From positions 1 through 9,876 of the forward strand of contig DUCW01000214.1 of the NCBI GenBank assembly GCA_012959595.1: a DNA stretch of 9,876 bases, given 5' to 3'. Positions 1 through 6,784 of this stretch are shown here, in pieces. The stretch comes from Gemmatimonadota bacterium (GTDB lineage: Bacteria > Gemmatimonadota > Gemmatimonadetes > Longimicrobiales > Gaopeijiaceae). The position numbers and the translations under genes were made by a program. The number at the start of each line of letters is the position of its first letter. Position 1 is the first letter of the stretch. The notes beneath the pieces are model-generated. The model made no database searches and was not told the DNA's origin. It worked only from the letters and a program-made list of their open reading frames with translations.

Positions 1-524
1 ATGTGATTCAGACAGACTTCGGAATACGTGTGCATGGAATGTGGGTCACGGACATCCAACGCTTCGCCTACGTGCTGCGGCCAGGTGAATCAGAGGCACC
101 TCCTGAGGTAAAGGCTCGTTGGGAGCACGCCCGAGAAGGAAGCCGGGCCGCCAAGGCCGCGATGCGCCCTGGGGTGCGGGGATGGGATGTAGACCTAGCG
201 CAGCGTGAAGTCCTACAACGCCATGGGTCAATCCCAATCATATGGAGCACTGGGCACCCAGTCGGCTACTGGGCGCACGACCTAGGTCCACGATTAGGTG
301 GAGCAGCGGGTGGTGCGCCACCTTCGGGCGACGCAGCTCGCGAATTGAGGATCGGCCAGACGTTTGCCTTCGACGGTTTTTTTGGCTGGACCCGCGAGGA
401 TGGCACCACGAAGACGATCTCAGTTGAGGAGATGGTAGTAATCACCGACGACGGAGCCGAATGGCTGATTGATCCCCAGGAGGAATGGATCCTATTATCT
501 AGAGACGGTCAGCTATCGAGGTGA
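1..524 (+). CDS. M24 family metallopeptidase (Xaa-Pro aminopeptidase-like), 3' part only
   Basis: This is the C-terminal ~173 residues of a pita-bread-fold M24 peptidase; the frame is open to the left edge, so the N-terminal domain and true start lie outside. Numbering from the codon at base 3, the metal-site pattern is visible: D5 in TDFGI, D17 in TDIQR, H85 in TGHPVG, a second His in AHDLGP (H92), and E142 in SVEEMVVIT followed by DDG. In the family these residues bind two metal ions that activate water for cleaving N-terminal Xaa-Pro bonds. The fourth ligand, normally Glu in a G-x-hydrophobic-x-EPG context, appears as Asp (FAFD124) with no following Pro-Gly, which is unusual. GC is about 60% here against about 46% just downstream. 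Its last 12 bases overlap the convergent gene on the other strand. The family call is firm; peptidase activity and substrate are not. Confidence 0.85.
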   Translation, partial: VIQTDFGIRVHGMWVTDIQRFAYVLRPGESEAPPEVKARWEHAREGSRAAKAAMRPGVRGWDVDLAQREVLQRHGSIPIIWSTGHPVGYWAHDLGPRLGGAAGGAPPSGDAARELRIGQTFAFDGFFGWTREDGTTKTISVEEMVVITDDGAEWLIDPQEEWILLSRDGQLSR

Positions 525-1088
525 TGGGTGCGTGACTTCGTTCGAGGTGTATACCAGATCGCTCAGTGGAGAATTATCACCGTTTCCTGAGTTAGCGGAT
601 ACATGGAAAACTACGCTAGTTCTTTTTGAGGGAGCAATCCAGTCCATGGACCAAGAGGTAGAATCTCTGGAAGAAGTTACTAACCCCTGTGTCGTATGAT
701 GACCGTAGGAAACTCCATTATCACCAATGGTATTGGTTACACGGGAATTAATGGAACGTATCTCGCCAGCTGATTTTCCATACTGGTCATCATTGGCTGC
801 GTTATAACGAGCAGTAATTTGAAATCCCGCTACTTCAGTCTCTTCCGCTTTAAGAACAACAGTGATCGGATAGTGTTTTCCTCGGATGAATCGATCGGGA
901 AGGCCTTTTATTGTGACGCTGCCTCCAAAGGCATTCACATCATTTCCCAGGTGACAACTGATGCAACTTGGTTCTCCAAATCCTCCAGTGTGACCAGGAG
1001 GTGGTTTGTCAGGATTGGAAATATCAGTGGTCGTCGCTCCTGCTATAGCAGTCGCGACGACCATTGTGCAAATAATTCTAATGATCAA
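513..1088 (-). CDS. Secreted choice-of-anchor V-type protein with one CXXCH motif
   Basis: A 191-residue protein with a short hydrophobic N-terminal export signal (about residues 3-18) followed by a Pro/Gly-rich stretch and one CISCH motif (C42, C45, H46), the classic covalent haem c attachment pattern. The rest matches what I know of choice-of-anchor V / Reeler-like domains: GGFGEPSC before the CXXCH, a GLP turn, VAGFQITARY in the middle (86-95), SWSMDWIAP (145-153) and FHVSANSGNGD (161-171) near the end. No C-terminal membrane anchor or sorting tail is seen, so a soluble periplasmic protein is likely. The start is TTG, with TTGA shared with the stop of the upstream propeller gene, suggesting translational coupling; an ATG at codon 9 (base 1064) is the alternative and would still leave a short signal. 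Whether haem is bound is inference: these domains are often annotated without proven cofactor. Function unknown. Confidence 0.8.
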   Translation of the reverse strand: MIIRIICTMVVATAIAGATTTDISNPDKPPPGHTGGFGEPSCISCHLGNDVNAFGGSVTIKGLPDRFIRGKHYPITVVLKAEETEVAGFQITARYNAANDDQYGKSAGEIRSINSRVTNTIGDNGVSYGHHTTQGLVTSSRDSTSWSMDWIAPSKRTSVVFHVSANSGNGDNSPLSDLVYTSNEVTHPSPR

Positions 1089-2152
1089 TGGGAGACGGCG
1101 CGGTTCCTCCGTGGTGGGAGCTTAGCTACCCCGACGGTGTTTGTATCCGCACCGAACCAAACGGAGTTCGTTTCAGGGTCGAAGTACATGTGTCTTATTG
1201 TACCACCACCACTTTCGATTTGGCTCTCACTGAAAAATTCCTCTGTCATAGGATCGAAGCCGACGAAGTTGTTAGGCTCGATACCTGTTTCCACGATCCA
1301 GATACGGTCAGAGTCATCTACGGCCATGCCGTAGGGGCGTGAGTTTGACCCATTTGGCAACTCGAACTCTGTGACTTCGCCCGTTGTTGGGTCAAGTCGA
1401 CCCAAAGTGCCTCTCGCGTAGTCACCATACCAGATGATGTCGTCCGAAGTGATATCGAGCCTACGCGGGCGGGCATTTTCAGGTAATTCATAGGTTTCTA
1501 ATTCAAAGGTCTCGGGGTTAACAGTTCCGATATGATTGGTATTGAAGAGTGCAATCCATGGGCGATCTTGGGAATCAATGACGACACCGTAGGGGCGGCT
1601 GGAGTTGCCACGACGAGATCCCTCTACTTTCAAGGATTCTAACAGTTGGATTTCACCAGTATCTCGAAAAAATTTTCCGATATAATTGGCCTGTTGTGCT
1701 GTAAACCAAATGTCTCCCTGGGAATCAAATATGAGTGTATGGGGATCACGGACGGCTTCATTGGGCATCCGATACTTGGTGATTTCCCCAGTAGTGGGAT
1801 CGAGCATGCCAATATGTGTTGCTCGATTTCCGGAGTACCAAATCATTCCTTCGTCGTCGACCACTAGGTTGTGTGGTCCTGCTCCTTCGTCGAGATCGTA
1901 TTTCTCGAAATCTCCAGTCATGGGGTCTAATACTGAGATGTAGTCTGCTGTCTGACCCACGAACCATACTCTTCCATCTGGAGCGACCATGGGATCTCTT
2001 GGTCGTGAATCTTCGTAGGGAACCACCCATTCTTGCAGTGCAGGATCCTTGTCGGTTTGAGCAAGTCCAGATAGTGGAGATAGTGTCAGTGCTAAGGTGA
2101 TCCCAACTATCATTAGGGTAAATGTTTTCTGGAGTTCCGTTGAATTTCTCAT
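1085..2152 (-). CDS. Secreted seven-bladed beta-propeller, Vgb/streptogramin lyase-like
   Basis: A 355-residue protein with a Sec signal peptide (hydrophobic core about residues 11-30, probable cleavage after GLA near residue 31). The mature part has seven repeats of the type P-x-hh-x-D-x-x-G-x-I-W, each followed by IG-x-hh-DP-x-TG-x-hh; blades begin near residues 52, 93, 136, 186, 228, 272 and 318. This is the signature of the virginiamycin B lyase-like (COG4257) propeller family. True Vgb opens streptogramin B antibiotics with a His/Glu/His site and Mg; I cannot place that site here, and most environmental members have no known substrate, so antibiotic inactivation should not be assumed. 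The ATG at 2152 is chosen over an upstream in-frame start at 2257 because GAGGA lies five bases before it and the signal peptide then starts cleanly. Its stop overlaps the start of the CXXCH gene. Confidence 0.87.
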   Translation of the reverse strand: MRNSTELQKTFTLMIVGITLALTLSPLSGLAQTDKDPALQEWVVPYEDSRPRDPMVAPDGRVWFVGQTADYISVLDPMTGDFEKYDLDEGAGPHNLVVDDEGMIWYSGNRATHIGMLDPTTGEITKYRMPNEAVRDPHTLIFDSQGDIWFTAQQANYIGKFFRDTGEIQLLESLKVEGSRRGNSSRPYGVVIDSQDRPWIALFNTNHIGTVNPETFELETYELPENARPRRLDITSDDIIWYGDYARGTLGRLDPTTGEVTEFELPNGSNSRPYGMAVDDSDRIWIVETGIEPNNFVGFDPMTEEFFSESQIESGGGTIRHMYFDPETNSVWFGADTNTVGVAKLPPRRNRAVSH

Positions 2153-2157
2153 GACGT

Positions 2158-2162
2158 TCCTC
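2158..2162 (-). promoter_or_regulatory. Ribosome binding site deciding the propeller start
   Basis: GAGGA on the minus strand, five bases upstream of the ATG at 2152. It supports this start over the longer frame that opens at 2257 and would put about 35 residues without signal character in front of the export signal. Confidence 0.7.
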
Positions 2163-2180
2163 GCAATAGCAAAGAGAAAG

Positions 2181-2197
2181 TTACGTAAAGCTACGTA
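2181..2197. promoter_or_regulatory. Tandem TACGTA palindromes in the propeller leader
   Basis: Two copies of the palindrome TACGTA (2182-2187 and 2192-2197) lie exactly 10 bp apart, about one helical turn, 30-45 bases upstream of the propeller start. The left copy extends to TTACGTAA. The spacing and location in the 127-bp leader between the S51 gene and the propeller gene fit a two-site operator or a promoter-proximal element. No regulator is encoded in the window and chance cannot be excluded. Confidence 0.3.
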
Positions 2198-2279
2198 CGC
2201 TAGGTTTAATCTCAAAGGTGGGGCAGAGAAGCAAGGTATGCAATTAATCTCATTCAAAGTTGGCTGAAAAGAGAAAAAT

Positions 2280-3401
2280 CTAAATGCCTTTCTTGGTCAC
2301 TATGCCATCAATAACAACTAATTCCTCATGTTCCAGTGATCGGACTTGAATAGGCCAATCCCCTTGATCTTTATCGGCAAATTTCACTCTGTGGATAGCA
2401 GTTAGGTTGAGTGGGGTTCCATTAGTCAATGCAACAGGTCCAGAAAGTTCATAGATCCACGCGTGCCTTCCCAGAGGTGCAAAGATTTCGAATTTGTCCG
2501 CATGTATGACAACGGCAACACCCTCATCCAATCCAACACCGAGAACCGTAGAGCGATCTTTTTCTAGTTTGAAACGAGCCAGAAATGCAAGCAACCTTCC
2601 TTCTCTATTTCGTTCAGAGAAATGACTGTCTATCAGGATATTTTCAAGTTCAGGTTGATAGAAGGATGGATAGGAAATACTGATTTTACTATTGGAAGGA
2701 TCCGTTAGTGCTTCCTGGGAAGTGATGGTTCCATACTGGGCATCGAACGCTGCTTCCCCTAGTGAAACAGCACCGGCACTGGTACCACCCATTGAAACAT
2801 TTTCAGTTGCAAGTTGTCCCAGGAGAGCCTTGAATTCTTGGGGCCATCCACCTAGGTAATCCCACTGGTTTCCACCAGCTAACCAAACGCCTTCGGCTTT
2901 CTTTAGCCGGCAGGTGATGGCTGGATCCATAGCTTTTTGGGGAGAGGAGGTGAGTACGGTCAAAGCAGAGTTGACTACGACCCATGGAGACAGGGTCGAC
3001 ATGAAATAGTTGGGGTAGCTTGTCAAAGAACCCGAAGCTCGCAGAATTATGATATCACCACCGTTAGTAGATTCTAAAAAGAGTTTGGCGGCTCTGTCGT
3101 CTTCTCTACCTCCACCCATTAACACTAGAGCCCGTTGGGTTTGAGGGTCTACGTCTTGAGTGTTTCCATAGAGACCGCCGATACTAATCCCTATGCCTGG
3201 ATCAGGGCATCCGGTGATTGGTTCCAGCCTCGGTCCCATTTTTTGGGAGGGATCAGAACATGACAGCAAGGATGTCATGCACAGGATTAATATCCAAAGA
3301 GTTGGAACGGCGCCAACCTGGAAAGACACCGCGTCCAGCGATTGCAGGGTTACTTGAACCGAAGATTTCGTTAAAATATCAAGGTCTTTATCCAGACTCA
3401 C
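2280..3401 (-). CDS. Peptidase S51 / cyanophycinase-like lipoprotein
   Basis: A 373-residue S51-family serine peptidase. Visible signatures: LMGGGRED (94-101), GGTSAGA (205-211) holding the nucleophile S208, DSHFSERNREGRL (258-270) and GVGLDEGVAV (288-297). By analogy with cyanophycinase, S208, H260 and E293 form the triad. Family members cut cyanophycin (multi-L-arginyl-poly-L-aspartate) to beta-Asp-Arg or act on other aspartyl peptides. Unlike the cytosolic ~270-residue CphB, this one has a hydrophobic N-terminus ending in LLSC (45-48), a lipobox, so it is probably anchored on the outer side of a membrane. The start is uncertain: GTG at 3401 is the furthest upstream, with an in-frame stop just before it; GTG at 3329 would give a 24-residue signal but without basic residues. 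No cyanophycin synthetase or dipeptidase lies nearby, so the true substrate is open. Confidence 0.85.
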   Translation of the reverse strand: MSLDKDLDILTKSSVQVTLQSLDAVSFQVGAVPTLWILILCMTSLLSCSDPSQKMGPRLEPITGCPDPGIGISIGGLYGNTQDVDPQTQRALVLMGGGREDDRAAKLFLESTNGGDIIILRASGSLTSYPNYFMSTLSPWVVVNSALTVLTSSPQKAMDPAITCRLKKAEGVWLAGGNQWDYLGGWPQEFKALLGQLATENVSMGGTSAGAVSLGEAAFDAQYGTITSQEALTDPSNSKISISYPSFYQPELENILIDSHFSERNREGRLLAFLARFKLEKDRSTVLGVGLDEGVAVVIHADKFEIFAPLGRHAWIYELSGPVALTNGTPLNLTAIHRVKFADKDQGDWPIQVRSLEHEELVVIDGIVTKKGI

Positions 3402-3581
3402 AGATATTCAGTCCGGTGTTGAGATGATTGCTAGCACTCTTGAAAATTGCTTCAAAAAGATGGTTTTAGAAGGTAAGATAGCACAGGGGTAGAAGGACGA
3501 CAAAAGTGGTTTACCCTGGATGGACAGTAAATATTGTGAAAGAAGTGGAGATGACGGAGAGTAGTGAGTAGGTTTGTGCTA

Positions 3582-3654
<73 letters not shown>

Positions 3655-3690
3655 TTGGTTTGTATAGATTCTTGGTATGGAAGGTCTTAT

Positions 3691-6546
3691 TTAGGTAGGC
3701 AAAGATTTTTCAAGAATCTGAACCAGGCTGGCTGCTTTGTGATCGGTCCCGTGGTCGATTTGGTGTCTACAGCTTGTTCCTCCAGCGACTATTAGAGTGT
3801 CCGAAGACGTTGTGCGTACAGCTGGAAGTAGATCAAGATTAGCCATTGCCAACGAAGTCTGGTAATGTTCAGACTCATAGCCAAAGGCACCAGCCATACC
3901 GCAGCATCCAGATTGGATGGGTTCAACTTCCAAATTTGGAATCCATTTGAGAATTTCCTCGGTTGTGCCGGTTTTGCCCAAGGCTTTTTGGTGGCAGTGA
4001 GTGTGGACCATAGCCTTAGTTGCTTCCAGGGGCTGTAGGTCCAATTTAAGCCTTCCTTTCCCTTTTTCTGCGACTAAGAATTCGTCTAAAAGAACAGCTT
4101 GCTCCTTAATGGCTTTGCTTCTTTCTCCAGGAAGAATGACTGTGAGCTCATCTCGGAGTGTCAGAAGACAGGAGGGTTCAAGGCCTATTATAGGTATGCC
4201 TTTCTCTGCCCAAGGCCCAAGTATCTTAGCCAGTCTCTCTGCCTCGATACGGGCCTCTTCAATCAATCCAGCATTGAGGAAAGTACGGCCACAGCAAGCG
4301 GGACGCTTGTCAAAGACAGGAATATTGACCTTATAGCCTGCCGTTTCCAGAATCTTGATTGCAGCTCGGGCATTCTCTGGTTCAAAGTATGTGTTAAACG
4401 TATCTACCCACAAAACTATCTCTGGGCCTTCGGTGTTGCCTGTTGTCCGAGATTGATTCCTAAAGGTATCACTTCGCCATCGTGGTTTTTCACGATGGGA
4501 AGTTATTCCCAGAAATACCTCCCCCAATTTAGCCAGCAGACCTTTGCGAGATCCGATATTAGCGATCAGTGGAAACTTACTGATCCATGGAGCGTAACGT
4601 GGAAGCCAGGCTATGAGCCGTTCGCGCAGTGGAAGACCATGTCTGTTATTGTAGTGATGGAGGAACTCTATTTTCATACGTGCGATGTCGACACCCATAG
4701 GGCACTCTTTCTGACAAGCTTTGCAACCAACGCAGAGTGAAAGAGTTTGATACATATCCTCAGAAGTCAAAGCCTCTGGTCCAAGCTGGCCTGTAAGGGC
4801 TAGACGGAGCGAGTTGACCCTCCCTCGAGGGACATGTCTCTCATCTCCTGTGACTCGATAGGAAGGACACATGACTCCTGGGTCACTTTTGCGGCATGCA
4901 CCATTGCTATTACACATCTCAGTGGCTTGGGTCCATCCTCCCCAAGGGGACCAGTCCATGGATGTAGCTACTGGGAGAGACCTATACCCTTCCTTATAAC
5001 GCATCAGGTTCCTGTCATCCATTCTGGGTGGGCTCACTATCTTCCCAGGGTTGAGAATCTTTGAGGGATCGAACAAATCTTTGATTTCTGAAAATGCTGA
5101 GACTAGCTGTTTTCCCAACATGGGCTCCAGGAATTCAGATCGGATTAAACCGTCCCCATGTTCTCCCGAGTGTGTCCCTTTGAATTCTCTAACGAGTTCG
5201 TGGGTTTGTTCCGCTATGCTTCGCATGGATCGAAGGTCATGGTCGTTTTTGAGATTCAGGATAGGTCGTACGTGGAGACAGCCTACGGAAGCGTGGGCGT
5301 ACCAGGTACCACTAGTTCCATGTTTCTGAAAAATTTCCTCAAGTCGGACTCCGTATTCTGCTAGGTGCTCGAGGGGGATCGTACAATCTTCTATGAAAGA
5401 AATCGGCTTTTTATCTCCCTTCATAGACATCACAATATTCATGGATGTTTTTCTGACTGACCAAATGAGGCCTTGGAGTACGTGTGACTCAGCTCTTAAC
5501 AACGCTCTGGGATATCCAAGGTCAGAAAGCACTTGTTCCAGATGATCCAGCTTGGAATAAAGGTGGCTCTCTCCATTGCAGGAGAATTCCACGAGCAGGA
5601 CCGCTCGGGCGTCTTTTTTCACGAATTGATCTATAGAGGTCCGGAGCGTTGGAATATTTCGGGCCAGATCGATGAGAGCACCGTCTATCAATTCGACAGC
5701 CGAAGGATTGAGTTCTACTATGTGAGAAACTACGGTCAACGCTGCTTGTAGACTGGGGAAAGTACATGCCCCTAGCACTTTATGGTCAGGTATCTGTGAA
5801 AGTTGGAGTTCTATCTCGGTGAAGAATGAAAGAGTACCTTCTGACCCTACCAATATTTGTGCAATCCTACCTCCGTGTTCGGAAACTCTGTCGAGATTGT
5901 AGCCCGCTACCCTTCTCATGACTTTGGGAATTCTCTTCTCTAACTCAGCACTTTCTCTACGACGAATAATGGCAAGTGTTTGTGCAATCTGAAGTTCAAG
6001 TCCAGCGGTGGGTGCATCCTGGCCGAATGTCACTTCAGTTCCGTCAGGAAGTAGGCCTTGGATAGAGCTGACATTGTCGACCATCATTCCGTATTTGATT
6101 GACCTGGATCCAGCACTGTTATTGGCTGTCATCCCTCCGATGGTGGCTCGGCTGGAAGTGGCTACATCTACAGGGAAAAAGAGACCGTGTGGCTCAAGGA
6201 ATTGGTTCAAATGATCAAGGACTACACCTGGCTGCACTTTGATTCTTTTCGTTTTGTGGTCGATCTCTCCAATCTTGTTCAAGGATTTACTTGTATCTAC
6301 AATAATTCCGGGTCCTATGGATTGACCGGATTGAGAGGTCCCGGCACCTCGGGGTGTTACTGAAGTACCATGTTGACTAGCTATCTGCAGTGTGCTGACG
6401 ACATCATTGACATTCTTGGGTAGGATTACGCCGATCGGCTCAATCTGATAAATGGAAGCGTCTGTGGAGTATAGTCCTTTGCTAAATGTATCAAAAAGGG
6501 TTTCCCCTTCTATGCTATTTTGAAGAAGATCAGGGACTGATTTCAT
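3691..6546 (-). CDS. FAD-linked oxidase / Fe-S fusion, 2-hydroxyacid dehydrogenase (GlcD-GlcF / YdiJ-like)
   Basis: A 951-residue fusion that oxidises a 2-hydroxyacid to the 2-oxoacid with FAD and passes electrons through Fe-S centres, probably to the quinone pool at the inner membrane. The N-terminal half is a PCMH-type FAD domain (PRGAGTSQSGQS at 65-76; SSRATIGGMTANNSAG at 131-146; GSEGTLSFF at 234-242) and FAD-oxidase C domain with GEHGDGLIRSEFL (461-473). The second half carries a ferredoxin module, C545-x5-C551-x8-C560-P then C605-VG-C608-KA-C611-QKE-C615-P, followed by two cysteine-rich CCG domains (PACCGR at 749-754; SGCCGMAGAFGY at 879-890). This combination is known from D-2-hydroxyglutarate dehydrogenase YdiJ and D-lactate dehydrogenase-like enzymes; GlcD and GlcF of glycolate oxidase are separate polypeptides. 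Substrate cannot be decided here. It is divergent from a glyoxylate-type aminotransferase and TRAP genes, pointing to a shared organic-acid pathway. The ATG at 6546 lacks a strong Shine-Dalgarno. Confidence 0.9.
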   Translation of the reverse strand: MKSVPDLLQNSIEGETLFDTFSKGLYSTDASIYQIEPIGVILPKNVNDVVSTLQIASQHGTSVTPRGAGTSQSGQSIGPGIIVDTSKSLNKIGEIDHKTKRIKVQPGVVLDHLNQFLEPHGLFFPVDVATSSRATIGGMTANNSAGSRSIKYGMMVDNVSSIQGLLPDGTEVTFGQDAPTAGLELQIAQTLAIIRRRESAELEKRIPKVMRRVAGYNLDRVSEHGGRIAQILVGSEGTLSFFTEIELQLSQIPDHKVLGACTFPSLQAALTVVSHIVELNPSAVELIDGALIDLARNIPTLRTSIDQFVKKDARAVLLVEFSCNGESHLYSKLDHLEQVLSDLGYPRALLRAESHVLQGLIWSVRKTSMNIVMSMKGDKKPISFIEDCTIPLEHLAEYGVRLEEIFQKHGTSGTWYAHASVGCLHVRPILNLKNDHDLRSMRSIAEQTHELVREFKGTHSGEHGDGLIRSEFLEPMLGKQLVSAFSEIKDLFDPSKILNPGKIVSPPRMDDRNLMRYKEGYRSLPVATSMDWSPWGGWTQATEMCNSNGACRKSDPGVMCPSYRVTGDERHVPRGRVNSLRLALTGQLGPEALTSEDMYQTLSLCVGCKACQKECPMGVDIARMKIEFLHHYNNRHGLPLRERLIAWLPRYAPWISKFPLIANIGSRKGLLAKLGEVFLGITSHREKPRWRSDTFRNQSRTTGNTEGPEIVLWVDTFNTYFEPENARAAIKILETAGYKVNIPVFDKRPACCGRTFLNAGLIEEARIEAERLAKILGPWAEKGIPIIGLEPSCLLTLRDELTVILPGERSKAIKEQAVLLDEFLVAEKGKGRLKLDLQPLEATKAMVHTHCHQKALGKTGTTEEILKWIPNLEVEPIQSGCCGMAGAFGYESEHYQTSLAMANLDLLPAVRTTSSDTLIVAGGTSCRHQIDHGTDHKAASLVQILEKSLPT

Positions 6547-6596
6547 CTTATCTGCTCTGTACTAATGTAGATTCGACTAGGATGCCAATGATACGG

Positions 6597-6618
6597 GGCA
6601 AACTTAACAATATTTGCC
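6597..6618. promoter_or_regulatory. Inverted repeat GGCAAA-N10-TTTGCC
   Basis: Perfect 6-bp arms at 6597-6602 and 6613-6618 separated by 10 AT-rich bases, 51-72 bases upstream of the oxidoreductase start. The ~16-bp centre-to-centre spacing is possible for a dimeric repressor or activator. There is no T-run, so it is not a terminator. Confidence 0.3.
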
Positions 6619-6661
6619 GGTACGTCTAATTCTAGGGTTGATAGCTTCGTACGGGAGATAG

Positions 6662-6673
6662 CTATGATCATAG
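6662..6673. promoter_or_regulatory. 12-bp perfect palindrome CTATGATCATAG, candidate operator
   Basis: The 12 bases are an exact palindrome about midway between the divergent starts (116 bases from the oxidoreductase ATG, 112 from the aminotransferase ATG). Short palindromes of this kind are typical binding sites of GntR-type dimers that often control organic-acid catabolic genes, but no regulator gene is in the window, so assignment to a family is inference. Confidence 0.4.
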
Positions 6674-6769
6674 GCATTCAGTTGTAGATGTGAGGAAAAT
6701 ACCATATGGCTTTTAGGTAATCCCTGTGCCATTATTCTAGCTTGAAGTCTACAACACATTGACCGATAC

Positions 6770-6776
6770 AAGGAAG
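6770..6776 (+). promoter_or_regulatory. Ribosome binding site deciding the aminotransferase start
   Basis: AAGGAAG lies eight bases before the ATG at 6785. An in-frame GTG at 6776 overlaps this Shine-Dalgarno and is therefore rejected as start. Confidence 0.75.
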
Positions 6777-6784
6777 TGCCAAGA

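Larger units (their letters stand above)
6547..6784. promoter_or_regulatory. Divergent control region between the oxidoreductase and the aminotransferase-TRAP operon
   Basis: This 238-bp region separates divergent starts and must carry both promoters. I could not identify a convincing -35/-10 pair on either strand; a weak plus-strand candidate is TTGTAG (6682-6687) with TATGGC (6705-6710), 17 bp apart. It holds two symmetrical elements, listed separately, and a direct repeat GATAGCT at 6640-6646 and 6657-6663. No believable small gene is present. Confidence 0.55.

Noticed and set aside
819..1334. Plus-strand open frame of 171 codons
   Set aside because: It lies antisense to the CXXCH protein and the propeller, both with clear family signatures, and its translation has no recognisable domain.
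1085..2152. Antibiotic resistance by streptogramin B lyase
   Set aside because: The propeller resembles the Vgb fold family, but the catalytic His/Glu/His site could not be located, and secretion with a CXXCH partner argues for another role.
3440..3455. Inverted repeat TTGAA-N6-TTCAA upstream of the S51 gene
   Set aside because: Arms of only five AT-rich bases; readily expected by chance and without a T-run or promoter match.
4099..4740. Plus-strand open frame of 213 codons
   Set aside because: Fully antisense to the CCG and Fe-S part of the fusion oxidase, with no family motif; a shadow frame.
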